A stretch of DNA of 64,000 bases, taken from the NCBI GenBank assembly GCA_042867185.1, contig JBHZQV010000025.1, positions 1 to 64,000 of the forward strand, written 5' to 3'. The notes beneath the pieces were generated by a model. The model was not told the DNA's origin, made no database searches, and worked only from the letters and a program-made list of their open reading frames with translations. Source of the stretch: Xylophilus sp042867185 (lineage in GTDB: Bacteria > Pseudomonadota > Gammaproteobacteria > Burkholderiales > Burkholderiaceae_C). Below, in pieces: positions 16,957-25,883 of this stretch. The position numbers were made by a program, and so were the translations under genes. Within the stretch, counting starts at the first letter, position 1. Every line of letters begins with the position of its first letter.

Positions 16957-18197
16957 CACAGCCCCACGTTGCGGAACACGATGGCGAACAGCGCATCGAC
17001 CAGGATCACCACCGTGATCGACGTCACCACCGACGCGGTGGTGCCCTGCCCCAGGCTCTCGGTGTTGGGCTTGACCCGCAGGCCGAAGTGGCAGCCCACC
17101 AGCGCGATCATGATGCCGAAGACGACCGACTTGAACACCGCCACCACCAGGTTGCCCGGCGCCACCGCGGCCGGCAGCGCGTTGAGGAAATAGGCGGGCG
17201 TGATGCCCAGCGAGATGTCGGCCGCCAGCATGCCGCCGGCGAGCGAGGCCAGCGTGGTCCACACCGCGATCAGCGGCATCGCGACGGCCAGCGCGATCGC
17301 CCGCGGCAGCACCAGCCGAAAGCCGTGCTGGATGCCCATGACCCGCATCGCGTCGAGCTCTTCGGTGACCCGCATCACCCCGATCTGCGCGGTGATGGCC
17401 GAGCCCGAGCGGCCCGCCACCAGGATCGCCGCCAGCAGCGGCCCCAGCTCGCGCACCAGCGAGATGCCCAGGATGTTGACGATGAAGGATTCGGCACCGA
17501 ACTGCCGCAGCTGCAGGCTCATCAGGTAGGCCAGCACCACGCCGATCAGAAAGCCCACCAGGGCGGTGATCGGCATGGCCGCGGCGCCCATCTGGAACAG
17601 GTGGCCCGACACGTCGCGCCACGGCCCCTGGCGCGGCGCCAGCACCAGCTTCACCGCGTCGATCAGCAACTGCCCGACCAGCCGCGTCAGATAGCGCAGG
17701 TGGGACACGCCGCCCAGCACCTTGCGGCCCATCGCGTCGATGCCGGCCATCACGACCGAGCCGCCGGCCCGGGCCGGCACCTCGACGGTGAACCGCTCGA
17801 TCCGCTCCAGGATCGCGCGCTGCGAATCGGTCGCCGACACCGCCGCGGGCCAGCGGTGCCGCCAGTGGGTCCAGAGCAGCTGGGCGCCGACATGGTCCAG
17901 CATCTCGACCTGCCGCAGGTCCCAGGCACCGGCATCGGCCGCCGACTGCTGCAATGCCGACGAGACGCTGCGCCAGACCGCCCGGTCGCCCAGCTGCGCC
18001 GCCGTCCAGCGCCCCTGCAGCACGAAGGCCGCACCGGCAGTGCCGCCGCCGCTGCCGCCCTCCGGGCGGCCGATGCGCGGCCGGTCGTCCTGGGGGGGCG
18101 ATGGCGGGACGTCAGCGGCTGGGGCGGAAGAAGAGGACAAAGGCGGTGGAGGCAGGGAGGCGCGGCGAGGAGGCCGGGTCGGCGGAGCGGGACGCAC
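16956..18197 (-). CDS. MlaE-like lipid ABC permease
   Basis: A 413-residue permease. The C-terminal two-thirds is an MlaE/YrbE domain with five or six helices and the family motifs GLFLIGVVLAY-like segment, VRELGPLLAAILVAGRSGSA and ELDAMRVMGI. The N-terminal 150 residues include a STAS-like segment (DLRQVEMLDHVGAQLLW), as found in many proteobacterial permeases of this type. The first 45 residues are Pro/Ser-rich and the start could be further downstream. First gene of the operon permease-ATPase-MCE-lipoprotein. Confidence 0.88.
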   Translation of the reverse strand: MRPAPPTRPPRRASLPPPPLSSSSAPAADVPPSPPQDDRPRIGRPEGGSGGGTAGAAFVLQGRWTAAQLGDRAVWRSVSSALQQSAADAGAWDLRQVEMLDHVGAQLLWTHWRHRWPAAVSATDSQRAILERIERFTVEVPARAGGSVVMAGIDAMGRKVLGGVSHLRYLTRLVGQLLIDAVKLVLAPRQGPWRDVSGHLFQMGAAAMPITALVGFLIGVVLAYLMSLQLRQFGAESFIVNILGISLVRELGPLLAAILVAGRSGSAITAQIGVMRVTEELDAMRVMGIQHGFRLVLPRAIALAVAMPLIAVWTTLASLAGGMLAADISLGITPAYFLNALPAAVAPGNLVVAVFKSVVFGIMIALVGCHFGLRVKPNTESLGQGTTASVVTSITVVILVDALFAIVFRNVGL

Positions 18198-18365
18198 GAT
18201 GCTAGTGGGCCGAACGGCGGCCGGTTGTCAGCCAAGGGCGCAATTTCGCCCGGGCGGCCTTCGGCGTACCGCCTGCGCGCGCACTGCTGGGTTTACACCC
18301 TGTGACGCCCGGCGGCGGACGGCTAGCATGGGCCGTACCGCCACCAACCTTCCGGAGACAAGCCG

Positions 18366-19862
18366 ATGGCCCGTTTCTCGCCCCTGCAACCGGGCACGCG
18401 GCTGATGCGCCGCCTGGGACTGCCCGCCAAGGTCGCGCTGCTGGTGGGCACCGGCCTGTGCGCCCTGCTGGCGACCGCGCTGTCGCCCGGGGCGCCCGGA
18501 TGGGCCGCCGGCATCGGCGCGGCGGCGATCGTCTACCTGGGCCTGGCCCTGCACCGCGGCATGGCCGCCGATCTGGCGCTGCTGACCGGCGCGATGGCGC
18601 GTGCCGCACAGGGCGACCTGCTGGCCGGGCCCCGCATCGCCGGCCACGACGAGATCGGCCACCTGGGCGGCCTGCTCGAGGGCATGGTGCGGCTGCTGTC
18701 GTCGATGGTGGCGGACATCCGCAGCAACGCGGCGCTGGTAGCGCACGCCGGCCGGAGCCTGGCGGCCGACAACCGGGCGCTAGCCGAGCGCACCGAGCAG
18801 CAGGCGGCCAACCTGGAGCAGACCGCGGCGAGCGTCGAGGAGCTGGCCTCCACCGTCCTGCAGAACGCGCAGACCGCCCAGGCCGGCGACCGGCACGCCG
18901 CCCAGGTGCGCGGCGTGGCCGATGCCGGCGCGCAGTCGATGGCCCAGGCGGTGCGGTCGGTCGAGGCGATCCAGGAGAGTGCGCGGCGCATGGCCGAGAT
19001 CACCGCGGTGATCGACGGCATCGCCTTCCAGACCAACATCCTGGCGCTGAATGCCGCGGTGGAGGCGGCACGGGCCGGCGAGCAGGGCCGCGGCTTCGCG
19101 GTGGTGGCGTCGGAGGTGCGGTCCCTGGCCGGCCGCTCGGGCGCGGCGGCGCGCGAGATCCGCGACCTGATCGCCGATTCGGTGCGGCAGGTGGAAGCCA
19201 GCGCGCAACTGATCCGCACCGCCGGCACCGGCATCGGCGACATGGCCGCCGGCGTCCACCGGCTGGCCGGCAACGTGAGCGAGATCTCGGCCTCCAGCGA
19301 CGAGCAGAGCACCGGCCTGGCCGAGATCAGCGCCGCCGTCCAGCAGCTCGACCAGATCACCCAGCGCAATGCGCAGATGGTCGGCCAGGCGGTGCACCAG
19401 GCCGAGGCCCTGGAGCAGCGGGCCTCGACCCTCTCCCGCGCGGTCACCTCGTTCCGGCTGCAGCAGGGCACGGCCGAAGAGGCGATGGCCCTGGTGGGCC
19501 GGGCGGTGGCACTGGCCCGCACCACCCCGGCCGCCCGGCTGCCCGCCCTGCTGACCGACCCGGGACAGCGCTTCCACGACCGGGACATGTACGTCTTCGC
19601 CCTCGACGCGGGCGGCACCTACCGGGCCTTCGGCGGCAACCCGGCCAAGGTCGGCTCCCGGGTGCAGGACATTCCCGGGATCGACGGCGCCGGCCTGATC
19701 GCCGCGATCGTCGCCCAGGCCGAGCGGGGCCCGGGCTGGGTCGAGTACGACATCACGAACCCGGCGACCGGCCGGGTGCAGACCAAGATGTCCTTCGTCC
19801 AGCAGTGCGGCGGGCTGTACCTGGGCTGCGGCGTCTACAAGTCGCTGGCGGCACCGGCATGA
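18366..19862 (+). CDS. methyl-accepting chemotaxis protein with C-terminal Cache domain
   Basis: A 498-residue chemoreceptor. Two closely spaced membrane helices (about 26-40 and 46-63) leave almost no periplasmic domain. A HAMP-like region and a full signalling domain follow, with the canonical tip QTNILALNAAVEAARAGEQG near 220-245. After the signalling domain the last ~120 residues (from about 375) read DMYVFALDAGGTYRAFGG, then GPGWVEYDITNPATG and GVYKS, the pattern of a single Cache domain (sCache_2 type). A sensor domain on the cytoplasmic C-terminal side of the signalling domain is unusual. The product likely senses an internal signal. Confidence 0.85.
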   Translation: MARFSPLQPGTRLMRRLGLPAKVALLVGTGLCALLATALSPGAPGWAAGIGAAAIVYLGLALHRGMAADLALLTGAMARAAQGDLLAGPRIAGHDEIGHLGGLLEGMVRLLSSMVADIRSNAALVAHAGRSLAADNRALAERTEQQAANLEQTAASVEELASTVLQNAQTAQAGDRHAAQVRGVADAGAQSMAQAVRSVEAIQESARRMAEITAVIDGIAFQTNILALNAAVEAARAGEQGRGFAVVASEVRSLAGRSGAAAREIRDLIADSVRQVEASAQLIRTAGTGIGDMAAGVHRLAGNVSEISASSDEQSTGLAEISAAVQQLDQITQRNAQMVGQAVHQAEALEQRASTLSRAVTSFRLQQGTAEEAMALVGRAVALARTTPAARLPALLTDPGQRFHDRDMYVFALDAGGTYRAFGGNPAKVGSRVQDIPGIDGAGLIAAIVAQAERGPGWVEYDITNPATGRVQTKMSFVQQCGGLYLGCGVYKSLAAPA

Positions 19863-20058
19863 GGCGTGGACGCCACCGGCATGCACCAAGCTCGGGTAAG
19901 CCCTATGCACCCGGCGGGTGCAAGGCACTACATTGAGGCCACTCGCAAACGGGCCCCCGGGACCTGTTGGGGCGGGGGCCGAGGAGACAAACGCCAGACC
20001 GAACAGAACCAGAACGATCGCCCGAAGCATCCTCCATGAGATGCGTGGCATTTCTCAC
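19863..20058 (+). other. gap with possible 3' UTR-derived RNA
   Basis: About 200 bases between the chemoreceptor stop and a strong plus-strand terminator. A TACATT hexamer at 19929-19934 has a poor -35 match 18 bases upstream, so an independent small RNA of about 150 bases is possible but weakly supported. The minus strand can encode a hydrophobic stretch starting MLRAIVLVLFGLAFVS, but it lacks a proper ribosome binding site and a stop before the chemoreceptor gene. Confidence 0.3.
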
Positions 20059-20092
20059 AGCGCCGTGACCGTGTGGTCCGGCGCTTTTTTTT
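20059..20092 (+). terminator. intrinsic terminator after chemoreceptor
   Basis: AGCGCCG (20059-20065) pairs with CGGCGCT (20079-20085), with an inner GACC/GGTC pair and a GTGT loop, followed by eight T residues (20085-20092). A strong plus-strand terminator, convergent with the mrdA end. Confidence 0.9.
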
Positions 20093-20123
20093 GTCCCGGC
20101 GCCGGGCCGGGACGGGGGGCGCG

Positions 20124-22064
20124 TCAGGGCGCGGCCAGCTCCACGTCTTCCACCCGGCGCGGCTTGCCGATCGGTGCGCCGGCCTTGCCGATGCGGGTGG
20201 CGGCCATGTCTTCCTCGCTCGGGTACTGGCCGGCCAGCACATAGTCGAACACCCGGCGCGCGATCGGCGCGGCGGCACCGGCGCCCCAGCCGGCGTTCTC
20301 GACGATCACCGCCAGCGCCACCTTCGGGTTGTCGGCCGGCGCGAAGGCCATGAACAGCGCGTGGTCGCGCTGGTGCTCTTCCAGCGCGCGGGCGTTGTAC
20401 TTGGTGTTCTGCGCGATCGTCACCGCCTGGGCGGTGCCGGTCTTGCCGGCCGCCTGGTACGGCGCCCCGGCGAACACCGCCCGCGCCGTGCCGCTGGTGA
20501 CCACGCTGACCAGCCCGTTGCGGACCACCGCGATGTTCGACGGCTTCATCTGCAGGTCGACGGCCGGCGGCTGCTCCACCGGCGTGAGGGTGCTGCTGAC
20601 GGCGTCCCGGGTGGCCCGCACCAGGTGCGGCCGGTGCTTGATGCCGCCGTCGGCCACGATGGCGGTGGCCTGCGCCAGCTGCAGCATGGTGAAGGCGTTG
20701 TAGCCCTGGCCGATGCCGAGCGAGATCGTCTCGCCCGCATACCACTTGCGCTGCTCGGGGCGCTTGTAGGTGTTGCGTTTCCACTCGGTGCTGGGCAGCA
20801 CGCCGCGCACCTCGCCGTTGATGTCGATGCCGGTGGTCTGGCCGAAGCCCAGCGGCTTCATGAAGTCGTGGATCGCGTCCACGCCCATCTCGTTGGCCAG
20901 CGAGTAGAAGTACACGTTCGACGACAGCTGGATCGCCCGCTGCATGTCCACGCCGCCCAGGTTGCCCTCGGGGCTGCCGAAACGGTGGCCGGCGAACATG
21001 TAGAAGCCCGGGTCGTTCACCACCACGCCCGGCCCACGCTTGCCGGTCTGCAGCGCGCCGAGCGCCATGAACGGCTTGTAGGTGGAGCCCGGCGGGTAGG
21101 TGCCGCGCAAGGCCCGGTTGAGCAGCGGCTTGTCGAGCGATTCGTTGAGCGCCGCCCAGCTCTCCTGGTCGATGCCGTCGACGAACAGGTTCGGGTCGAA
21201 GGTCGGCTTGCTGACGAAGGCCAGCACCTCGCCGGTCTTCGGGTCGATCGCCACCAGCGCGCCGCGGCGGTCGCCGAACAGGTCCTCGACCATCTTCTGC
21301 AGCTTGATGTCGATCGTCAGCACCACCGAATGGCCGGGGCTGGCCGGCCGGCTGGAAAGGCGCCGCACCGCGCGGCCGCCGGCCGAGGTCTCCATCTGCT
21401 CGACGCCGGTGGTGCCGTGCAGCTCGCGCTCGTAGCTCTGCTCGACGCCCAGCTTGCCGATCACCTCGGTGCCACGGTAGTTGGGCGCGTCGTCCGAGTC
21501 GTCGAGCCGCTCCTTCTCGCGCGGGCTGATCCGGCCGATGTAGCCGACCACGTGGCCGCCCAGGTCGCCGAACGGGTAGTTGCGGAACAGCCGCGCCTTG
21601 ATCTCGACGCCGGGGAACCGGTAGCGCTGCACCGCGAAGCGCGCCACCTCCTCGTCGCTGAGCCGGGTGCGCACCGGCAGCGATTCGAAATTGCGCGATT
21701 CCTCCACCAGCTTCTTGAAGCGGCGCCGGTCGCGCGGCGTGATCTCGACGATTTCGGCCAGCGCGTCGATCGTGTCGTCGAGCGCGCCCACCTTCGACGG
21801 CGTGATCTCCAGCGTGTAGGCCGAATAGTTGGTCGCCAGCACCAGGCCGTTGCGGTCGAGGATCAGCCCCCGGTTGGGCACGATCGGCACCACCGCCGTG
21901 CGGTTGCTCTCGGCCTGCGCCGCCAGGTCCTCGTGCCGGGTGACCTGCAGGTACACCAGCCGTGACAGCACCAGCCCGAACGCCCCCAGCACCACCAGCG
22001 CGATCACGATCACCCGCCGGCGGAAGCGGGCGAGGTCGGCCTCTGTATTACGAAGTTCGGTCAT
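20124..22064 (-). CDS. mrdA: penicillin-binding protein 2 (peptidoglycan transpeptidase)
   Basis: PBP2 cross-links peptidoglycan in the elongasome. The 646-residue protein has an N-terminal membrane anchor (VIVIALVVLGAFGLVLSRLV), a pedestal domain and a transpeptidase domain with STYK (Ser327, Lys330), SSN (381-383) and KTG (541-543). It ends the cell-shape operon; its ATG overlaps the mreD stop (TGATG). rodA, often next, is not in this position here. Confidence 0.95.
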   Translation of the reverse strand: MTELRNTEADLARFRRRVIVIALVVLGAFGLVLSRLVYLQVTRHEDLAAQAESNRTAVVPIVPNRGLILDRNGLVLATNYSAYTLEITPSKVGALDDTIDALAEIVEITPRDRRRFKKLVEESRNFESLPVRTRLSDEEVARFAVQRYRFPGVEIKARLFRNYPFGDLGGHVVGYIGRISPREKERLDDSDDAPNYRGTEVIGKLGVEQSYERELHGTTGVEQMETSAGGRAVRRLSSRPASPGHSVVLTIDIKLQKMVEDLFGDRRGALVAIDPKTGEVLAFVSKPTFDPNLFVDGIDQESWAALNESLDKPLLNRALRGTYPPGSTYKPFMALGALQTGKRGPGVVVNDPGFYMFAGHRFGSPEGNLGGVDMQRAIQLSSNVYFYSLANEMGVDAIHDFMKPLGFGQTTGIDINGEVRGVLPSTEWKRNTYKRPEQRKWYAGETISLGIGQGYNAFTMLQLAQATAIVADGGIKHRPHLVRATRDAVSSTLTPVEQPPAVDLQMKPSNIAVVRNGLVSVVTSGTARAVFAGAPYQAAGKTGTAQAVTIAQNTKYNARALEEHQRDHALFMAFAPADNPKVALAVIVENAGWGAGAAAPIARRVFDYVLAGQYPSEEDMAATRIGKAGAPIGKPRRVEDVELAAP

Positions 22065-22585
22065 CAGAGCGGCCGATTCTCGTCAGGGTCCGGTGCGCGG
22101 CGTTGCGGTGCCAGCAAGACCACACTGGCGAGCGGCCACAGCAGCGCCTCGAACACCGGCGCCAGCACGAAGCCGAAGCCCGGGAACGCGCCGCCGGCGG
22201 CGGTGCGCACCAGCACCTCGATCGCCTGCGCCGCGAAGAACACCGGCAGCAGCTGCACCGTCTGCGCCGCCACGCTCAGCCACAGCAGCCGCCGCTGCAG
22301 GTAGCCGCCCAGGAACACCAGCACGGTGTAGCCCAGCGCATGCTGTCCGAGCAGCGCCGCCTGGTGCACGTCGATGCACAGGCCCAGCACGAAAGCCACG
22401 CCCATGCCGACCCGCGCCGGCTGGTGCACCGCCCAGAAGACCAGCAGCAGCAGCAGCGGGTCGGGCGCCCACACCGCGCGGCCGATCGGCAGCAGGTCCA
22501 GCAGCAGCGCGACGGTGAGGCTGCCCCACAGGAAGGCCGGATTGACCGGCAGCAGCAGCTGCTGCTGGCCCTTGCCCATGATCAT
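22064..22585 (-). CDS. mreD: rod shape-determining protein MreD
   Basis: A 173-residue inner-membrane protein with five or six helices (for example LTVALLLDLLPIG and DPLLLLLVFWAV), part of the MreBCD-RodA-PBP2 elongation complex. The ATG at 22585 is preceded by GGAG; an ATG two codons later is also possible. The order mreB-mreC-mreD-mrdA is standard and the gene overlaps mrdA by one base pair of the stop/start. Confidence 0.92.
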   Translation of the reverse strand: MIMGKGQQQLLLPVNPAFLWGSLTVALLLDLLPIGRAVWAPDPLLLLLVFWAVHQPARVGMGVAFVLGLCIDVHQAALLGQHALGYTVLVFLGGYLQRRLLWLSVAAQTVQLLPVFFAAQAIEVLVRTAAGGAFPGFGFVLAPVFEALLWPLASVVLLAPQRRAPDPDENRPL

Positions 22586-22667
22586 GCGAAAGCTCCCGCC
22601 GACGGTGCGGCATGCGGGCGCGGCCGCAATGCGGCTGCGGAGAAACGGGGGCCGCGCACCGCCGGAC

Positions 22668-23903
22668 TCATGGCTGCGCGGCGGCCGGCGCGGCAGGTGC
22701 CGTACGCGGTCCGGTGGCGGGAGCGCGGGCCGGTGCGGCCGGTGCGGCCGGTGCAACGGGCGTGGCCGGGGTGGCCGGGGTGGCCGCACTGGCGGCCGGT
22801 TTGCGGGCGGCTGCCACCGGCGCCGCGACGGTGGCCGCCGGTTTGGCGGCGGTCGCAGGCGCAGTGGCCGCCGGCTTGGCCGCGCCGGTGCCGGGCACCG
22901 CTGCGGCGGCCGGTGCCGCAGTGCCTGCCGGTACCGCGGCGGCGGCGGCCTTGGCACCGGCCGCAGGCTTGCCGCGCGGCACGCCCGCCACCGAGCCGCC
23001 GCCCGGCGGATTGGCCGGCGCCGCGGCCGGCCGGGTCGGCAGTTGCGCGCTCAGCGGCTGCAGCACCATCACATGGCGGGCGCCCTGCATCCGTGCCATC
23101 GGGAGGCAGTGGATGCGGGCGAAAGCCGAATCGGCACGCCGCTCGACCTTGTCGACCTTGGCGACCGGCAGGCCGGCCGGATAGACGCCGTCGACCCCGC
23201 TGGTGGTGAGCACGTCGCCCTCCTGCACGTCGGCGGCGCTCGGCATGAAGCGCAGTTCCAGCCCGCCGCCCAGGTCGGATGCCGGGTTGCCGTAGGCCAC
23301 GCCGCGCACCCCGGTGCGGGTGTTGAGCACCGGAATCGCGTAATCGCGCTCGACCAGCAGCGTCACCTCGGCCAGGAACGGGTGCACCCGCGTCACCTGG
23401 CCCAGCACGCCGGCCTCGTCGATCACCGGCGAGCCGACGGCCACGTCCTGCAGCAGGCCGCGGTCGATGATCACCCGGCGGGTGTAGGGGTCGGGCGCGT
23501 CGTACAGCACCTCGGCCGCCTGCTCGGGCGCGGTGAGCCGCGGGCGCAGCGCCAACAATTCGCGCAGCCGGCCGTTCTCGAGCATCAGCTCCTCGACCTG
23601 GTTGGCGCGCTGCGACTGCTGCAGCATCTGCTGGCGCGCCGCGTCTTCCATCTGCTGGGCCGACTGCACCGTCTGCAGATAACCGAGCCCGCCGCGCACC
23701 CACGCCACCGGCTGCAGCGCGATCCGCTCCAGCGGATACAAAACGACCGAGATCGCCATCCGCAGCGGCGGCGTGATGCCCAGCCGCGCATCGGCCACCA
23801 TCAGAAACAGCGCGAGCGCGGCGAAGAACACCAGCGTCGACAAAGCCGAAGGACCCTGCTTGAAGAAAGGCGGCGCAGTGCGGTCCAGGGTTCCCAGGGG
23901 CAT
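22668..23903 (-). CDS. mreC: rod shape-determining protein MreC with long Ala/Pro tail
   Basis: MreC is the periplasmic scaffold of the elongasome. An N-terminal anchor helix (TLVFFAALALFLMV), a coiled coil rich in Gln/Glu (about 80-118) and the double beta-barrel MreC domain (to about residue 285) are present. The last 124 residues (288-411) are almost only Ala, Pro, Lys, Thr and Val, a low-complexity tail that most MreC proteins lack. Tail length in other strains would tell whether it varies by slippage. Confidence 0.93.
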   Translation of the reverse strand: MPLGTLDRTAPPFFKQGPSALSTLVFFAALALFLMVADARLGITPPLRMAISVVLYPLERIALQPVAWVRGGLGYLQTVQSAQQMEDAARQQMLQQSQRANQVEELMLENGRLRELLALRPRLTAPEQAAEVLYDAPDPYTRRVIIDRGLLQDVAVGSPVIDEAGVLGQVTRVHPFLAEVTLLVERDYAIPVLNTRTGVRGVAYGNPASDLGGGLELRFMPSAADVQEGDVLTTSGVDGVYPAGLPVAKVDKVERRADSAFARIHCLPMARMQGARHVMVLQPLSAQLPTRPAAAPANPPGGGSVAGVPRGKPAAGAKAAAAAVPAGTAAPAAAAVPGTGAAKPAATAPATAAKPAATVAAPVAAARKPAASAATPATPATPVAPAAPAAPARAPATGPRTAPAAPAAAQP

Positions 23904-24288
23904 GGTCGGAAAAAACGGGGCAGGACGGCGAACGAATGGGTGGGCGGGCGAAGGCGGCCAGCACGAAAGCGCCGGTCGCGCAGCGCGCCATCATAGAGAG
24001 CCCCAGCGCCGCCCCCGCCGCAGAAACCGTCAACCACCACAAAATGCTATGAAAAAAGTAGCTGCCTGCCGGCGACCAGCACCGGCCGCAGCCACTTTCC
24101 GGCCACCGGCTCAAGGTCGGCGCAACCACCCCCACCTCTCCCGCGAAGCATCCGCCCGGCAAAACCACCACGGCACCCCGCGGTGTCAGCCCCAGCCGCG
24201 CCAGGGTCTCCCTGGCGCTGGCGGAGCCCTCCCCCCCGGGGGGATGGCGAATTACACGAAGCGCAGCGCAGTGAAAAGCCGAGGGGGC
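23904..24288. other. mreC-mreB gap filled by repeats
   Basis: A 385-base stretch without a gene. It holds a copy of repeat A (24046-24112), a degenerate repeat B (24214-24291) touching the mreB stop, and GC-rich DNA with a TATGAT hexamer on the minus strand (23997-23992) before mreC that has no convincing -35. Repeats have apparently expanded the spacer between two normally close genes. Confidence 0.6.
24046..24112 (+). repeat. dispersed repeat A, mreC-mreB gap
   Basis: GCTATGAAAAAAGTAGCT followed by GCCGGC, CACCGGC and CGCAGCCACTTTCCGG, matching the family layout with a few changes in the second palindrome. Confidence 0.75.
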
Positions 24289-24291
24289 CTA
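24214..24291 (-). repeat. degenerate repeat B copy after mreB
   Basis: Read on the minus strand, CCCCTCGGCTT, CTGCGC, CTTCGTGTAATTCGCC, CCCCCC/GGGGGG and CTCCGCCAG follow the order of repeat B at 205-300 and 50838-50932, but with many differences. It begins at the mreB stop codon and its CCCCCC/GGGGGG arm may act as a hairpin behind mreB. Confidence 0.55.
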
Positions 24292-25332
24292 CTCTGAAGT
24301 GAAAATGCTCCCCAGCCGGTCCATGCGCTCCAGCGCCATGCCGCATCCGCGCACCACGCAGGTCAGCGGCTCCTCGGCCACCAGCACCGGCAGGCCGGTT
24401 TCCTCGGCCAGCAGGCGGTCCAGGTCGCGCAGCAAAGCGCCGCCGCCGGTCAGCATCATCCCGCGGTCGGCGATGTCGGCGCCCAGCTCGGGCGGCGTCT
24501 GCTCCAGCGCGTTCTTCACGGCCGAGACGATGTTGTTGAGCGGGTCGGTCAGGGCTTCGAGCACCTCGTTGCTGCTGATGGTGAAGCTGCGCGGCACGCC
24601 TTCGCTGAGGTTGCGGCCCTTGACTTCCATCTCGCGCACTTCGGAGCCGGGAAACGCCGAGCCGATCTTCTTCTTGATCGCTTCGGCCGTCGGCTCGCCG
24701 ATCAGCATGCCGTAGTTGCGGCGGATGTAGTTGATGATGGCCTCGTCGAACTTGTCGCCGCCGACGCGGACCGAGCCCTTGTAGACCATGCCGCCGAGCG
24801 AGATCACGCCGACCTCGGTCGTGCCGCCGCCGATGTCGACCACCATCGAGCCGGAGGCTTCCGACACCGGCAGGCCGGCGCCGATGCCGGCGGCCATGGG
24901 TTCCTCGATCAGGTAGACGGCGGTGGCGCCGGCGGCCTCGGCCGCGTCCTTGATGGCGCGGCGCTCGACCTGGGTCGAGCCGCAGGGCACGCAGATGATG
25001 ATGCGCGGGCTGGGGGTGAACAGCGTGCGCGGGTGCACCATCTTGATGAACTGCTTGATCATCTGCTCGGTGATCACGAAGTCGGCGATCACGCCGTCCT
25101 TCATCGGGCGGATCGCCTCGATGTTGCCGGGCACCTTGCCCAGCATCGCCTTGGCCTCGCGGCCCACGGCCTGGATCACCTTCTTGCCGTGGGGCCCGCC
25201 CTCGTGGCGGATGGCGACGACCGAAGGCTCGTCGAGCACGATGCCTTTGTCACGGGCGAATATCAGCGTATTCGCGGTGCCGAGGTCAATGGCGAGGTCG
25301 GTGGAAAAATACCGACGGAAGGAACCAAACAT
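24289..25332 (-). CDS. mreB: rod shape-determining actin homologue MreB
   Basis: Bacterial actin that organises lateral wall synthesis. 347 residues, the normal length. Begins MFGSFRRYFSTDLAIDLGTA with the first phosphate loop, then DIGGGTTEVGVISLGG (second phosphate loop) and GGGALL near the C-terminus. The ATG at 25332 has AGAGG upstream; an in-frame ATG six codons earlier lacks a family match. First gene of the minus-strand mre operon, divergent from gatC. Confidence 0.96.
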   Translation of the reverse strand: MFGSFRRYFSTDLAIDLGTANTLIFARDKGIVLDEPSVVAIRHEGGPHGKKVIQAVGREAKAMLGKVPGNIEAIRPMKDGVIADFVITEQMIKQFIKMVHPRTLFTPSPRIIICVPCGSTQVERRAIKDAAEAAGATAVYLIEEPMAAGIGAGLPVSEASGSMVVDIGGGTTEVGVISLGGMVYKGSVRVGGDKFDEAIINYIRRNYGMLIGEPTAEAIKKKIGSAFPGSEVREMEVKGRNLSEGVPRSFTISSNEVLEALTDPLNNIVSAVKNALEQTPPELGADIADRGMMLTGGGALLRDLDRLLAEETGLPVLVAEEPLTCVVRGCGMALERMDRLGSIFTSE

Positions 25333-25576
25333 CAAAGTCCTCTCTGGCACGGCGTGCGCGTCGGCCAGCCGTCGCCAATTTCTGGTGTCGAATCAGGGTG
25401 AAAAACGGGGGGATACGCGCAGTAGACGGCGATTTCGCCGGCGGAACAGGCCTGGCAGGCTGTTTCGGCGAAGGCGGGATAATACCCGATCCCCCATGCG
25501 CCACCGCGGCTGCGGCGGCGCCGGCCCCCACGCTTTACCTCCGGTTTTCAGGCGTCCGCGACGCCCCCATTTCCCT

Positions 25577-25876
25577 ATGGCACTCACACCCCAGGACATC
25601 GGTCGCATTGCCAACCTGGCACGGCTCGAACTGCGCCCCGAAGAAGGCGACCGCCTGCTGGCGCAACTCAACGGCTTCTTCGACGTGGTCGAGCGGATGC
25701 GCGCGGTCGACACCGCCGGCATCGAGCCGATGGCCCACCCCGTCGCCGCCATCCAGGACGTGACGCTGCGGCTGCGCGATGACGCGGTCGGCACCTACCC
25801 GTCGCGCGACGACAGCCAGAAGAGCGCACCCGCCGTCGAGAGCGGCCTGTACCTCGTCCCCCGCGTGATCGAATGA
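25577..25876 (+). CDS. gatC: Asp-tRNA(Asn)/Glu-tRNA(Gln) amidotransferase subunit C
   Basis: The 99-residue GatC subunit stabilises GatA in the GatCAB amidotransferase, which makes Asn-tRNA or Gln-tRNA from misacylated precursors. MALTPQDIGRIANLARLELR and the C-terminal YLVPRVIE are typical. It is 7 bases upstream of gatA. A palindrome-like CGGGATAATACCCG at about 25475-25490 lies in the upstream gap shared with mreB and may contain its promoter. Confidence 0.94.
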   Translation: MALTPQDIGRIANLARLELRPEEGDRLLAQLNGFFDVVERMRAVDTAGIEPMAHPVAAIQDVTLRLRDDAVGTYPSRDDSQKSAPAVESGLYLVPRVIE

Positions 25877-25883
25877 GCCCGGC

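Noticed and set aside
19863..20051. Minus-strand small secreted protein starting MLRAIVLVLFGLAFVS
   Set aside because: Hydrophobic start, but the GGAGG motif directly abuts the ATG and the frame runs on through the antisense of the chemoreceptor without a stop; no family.
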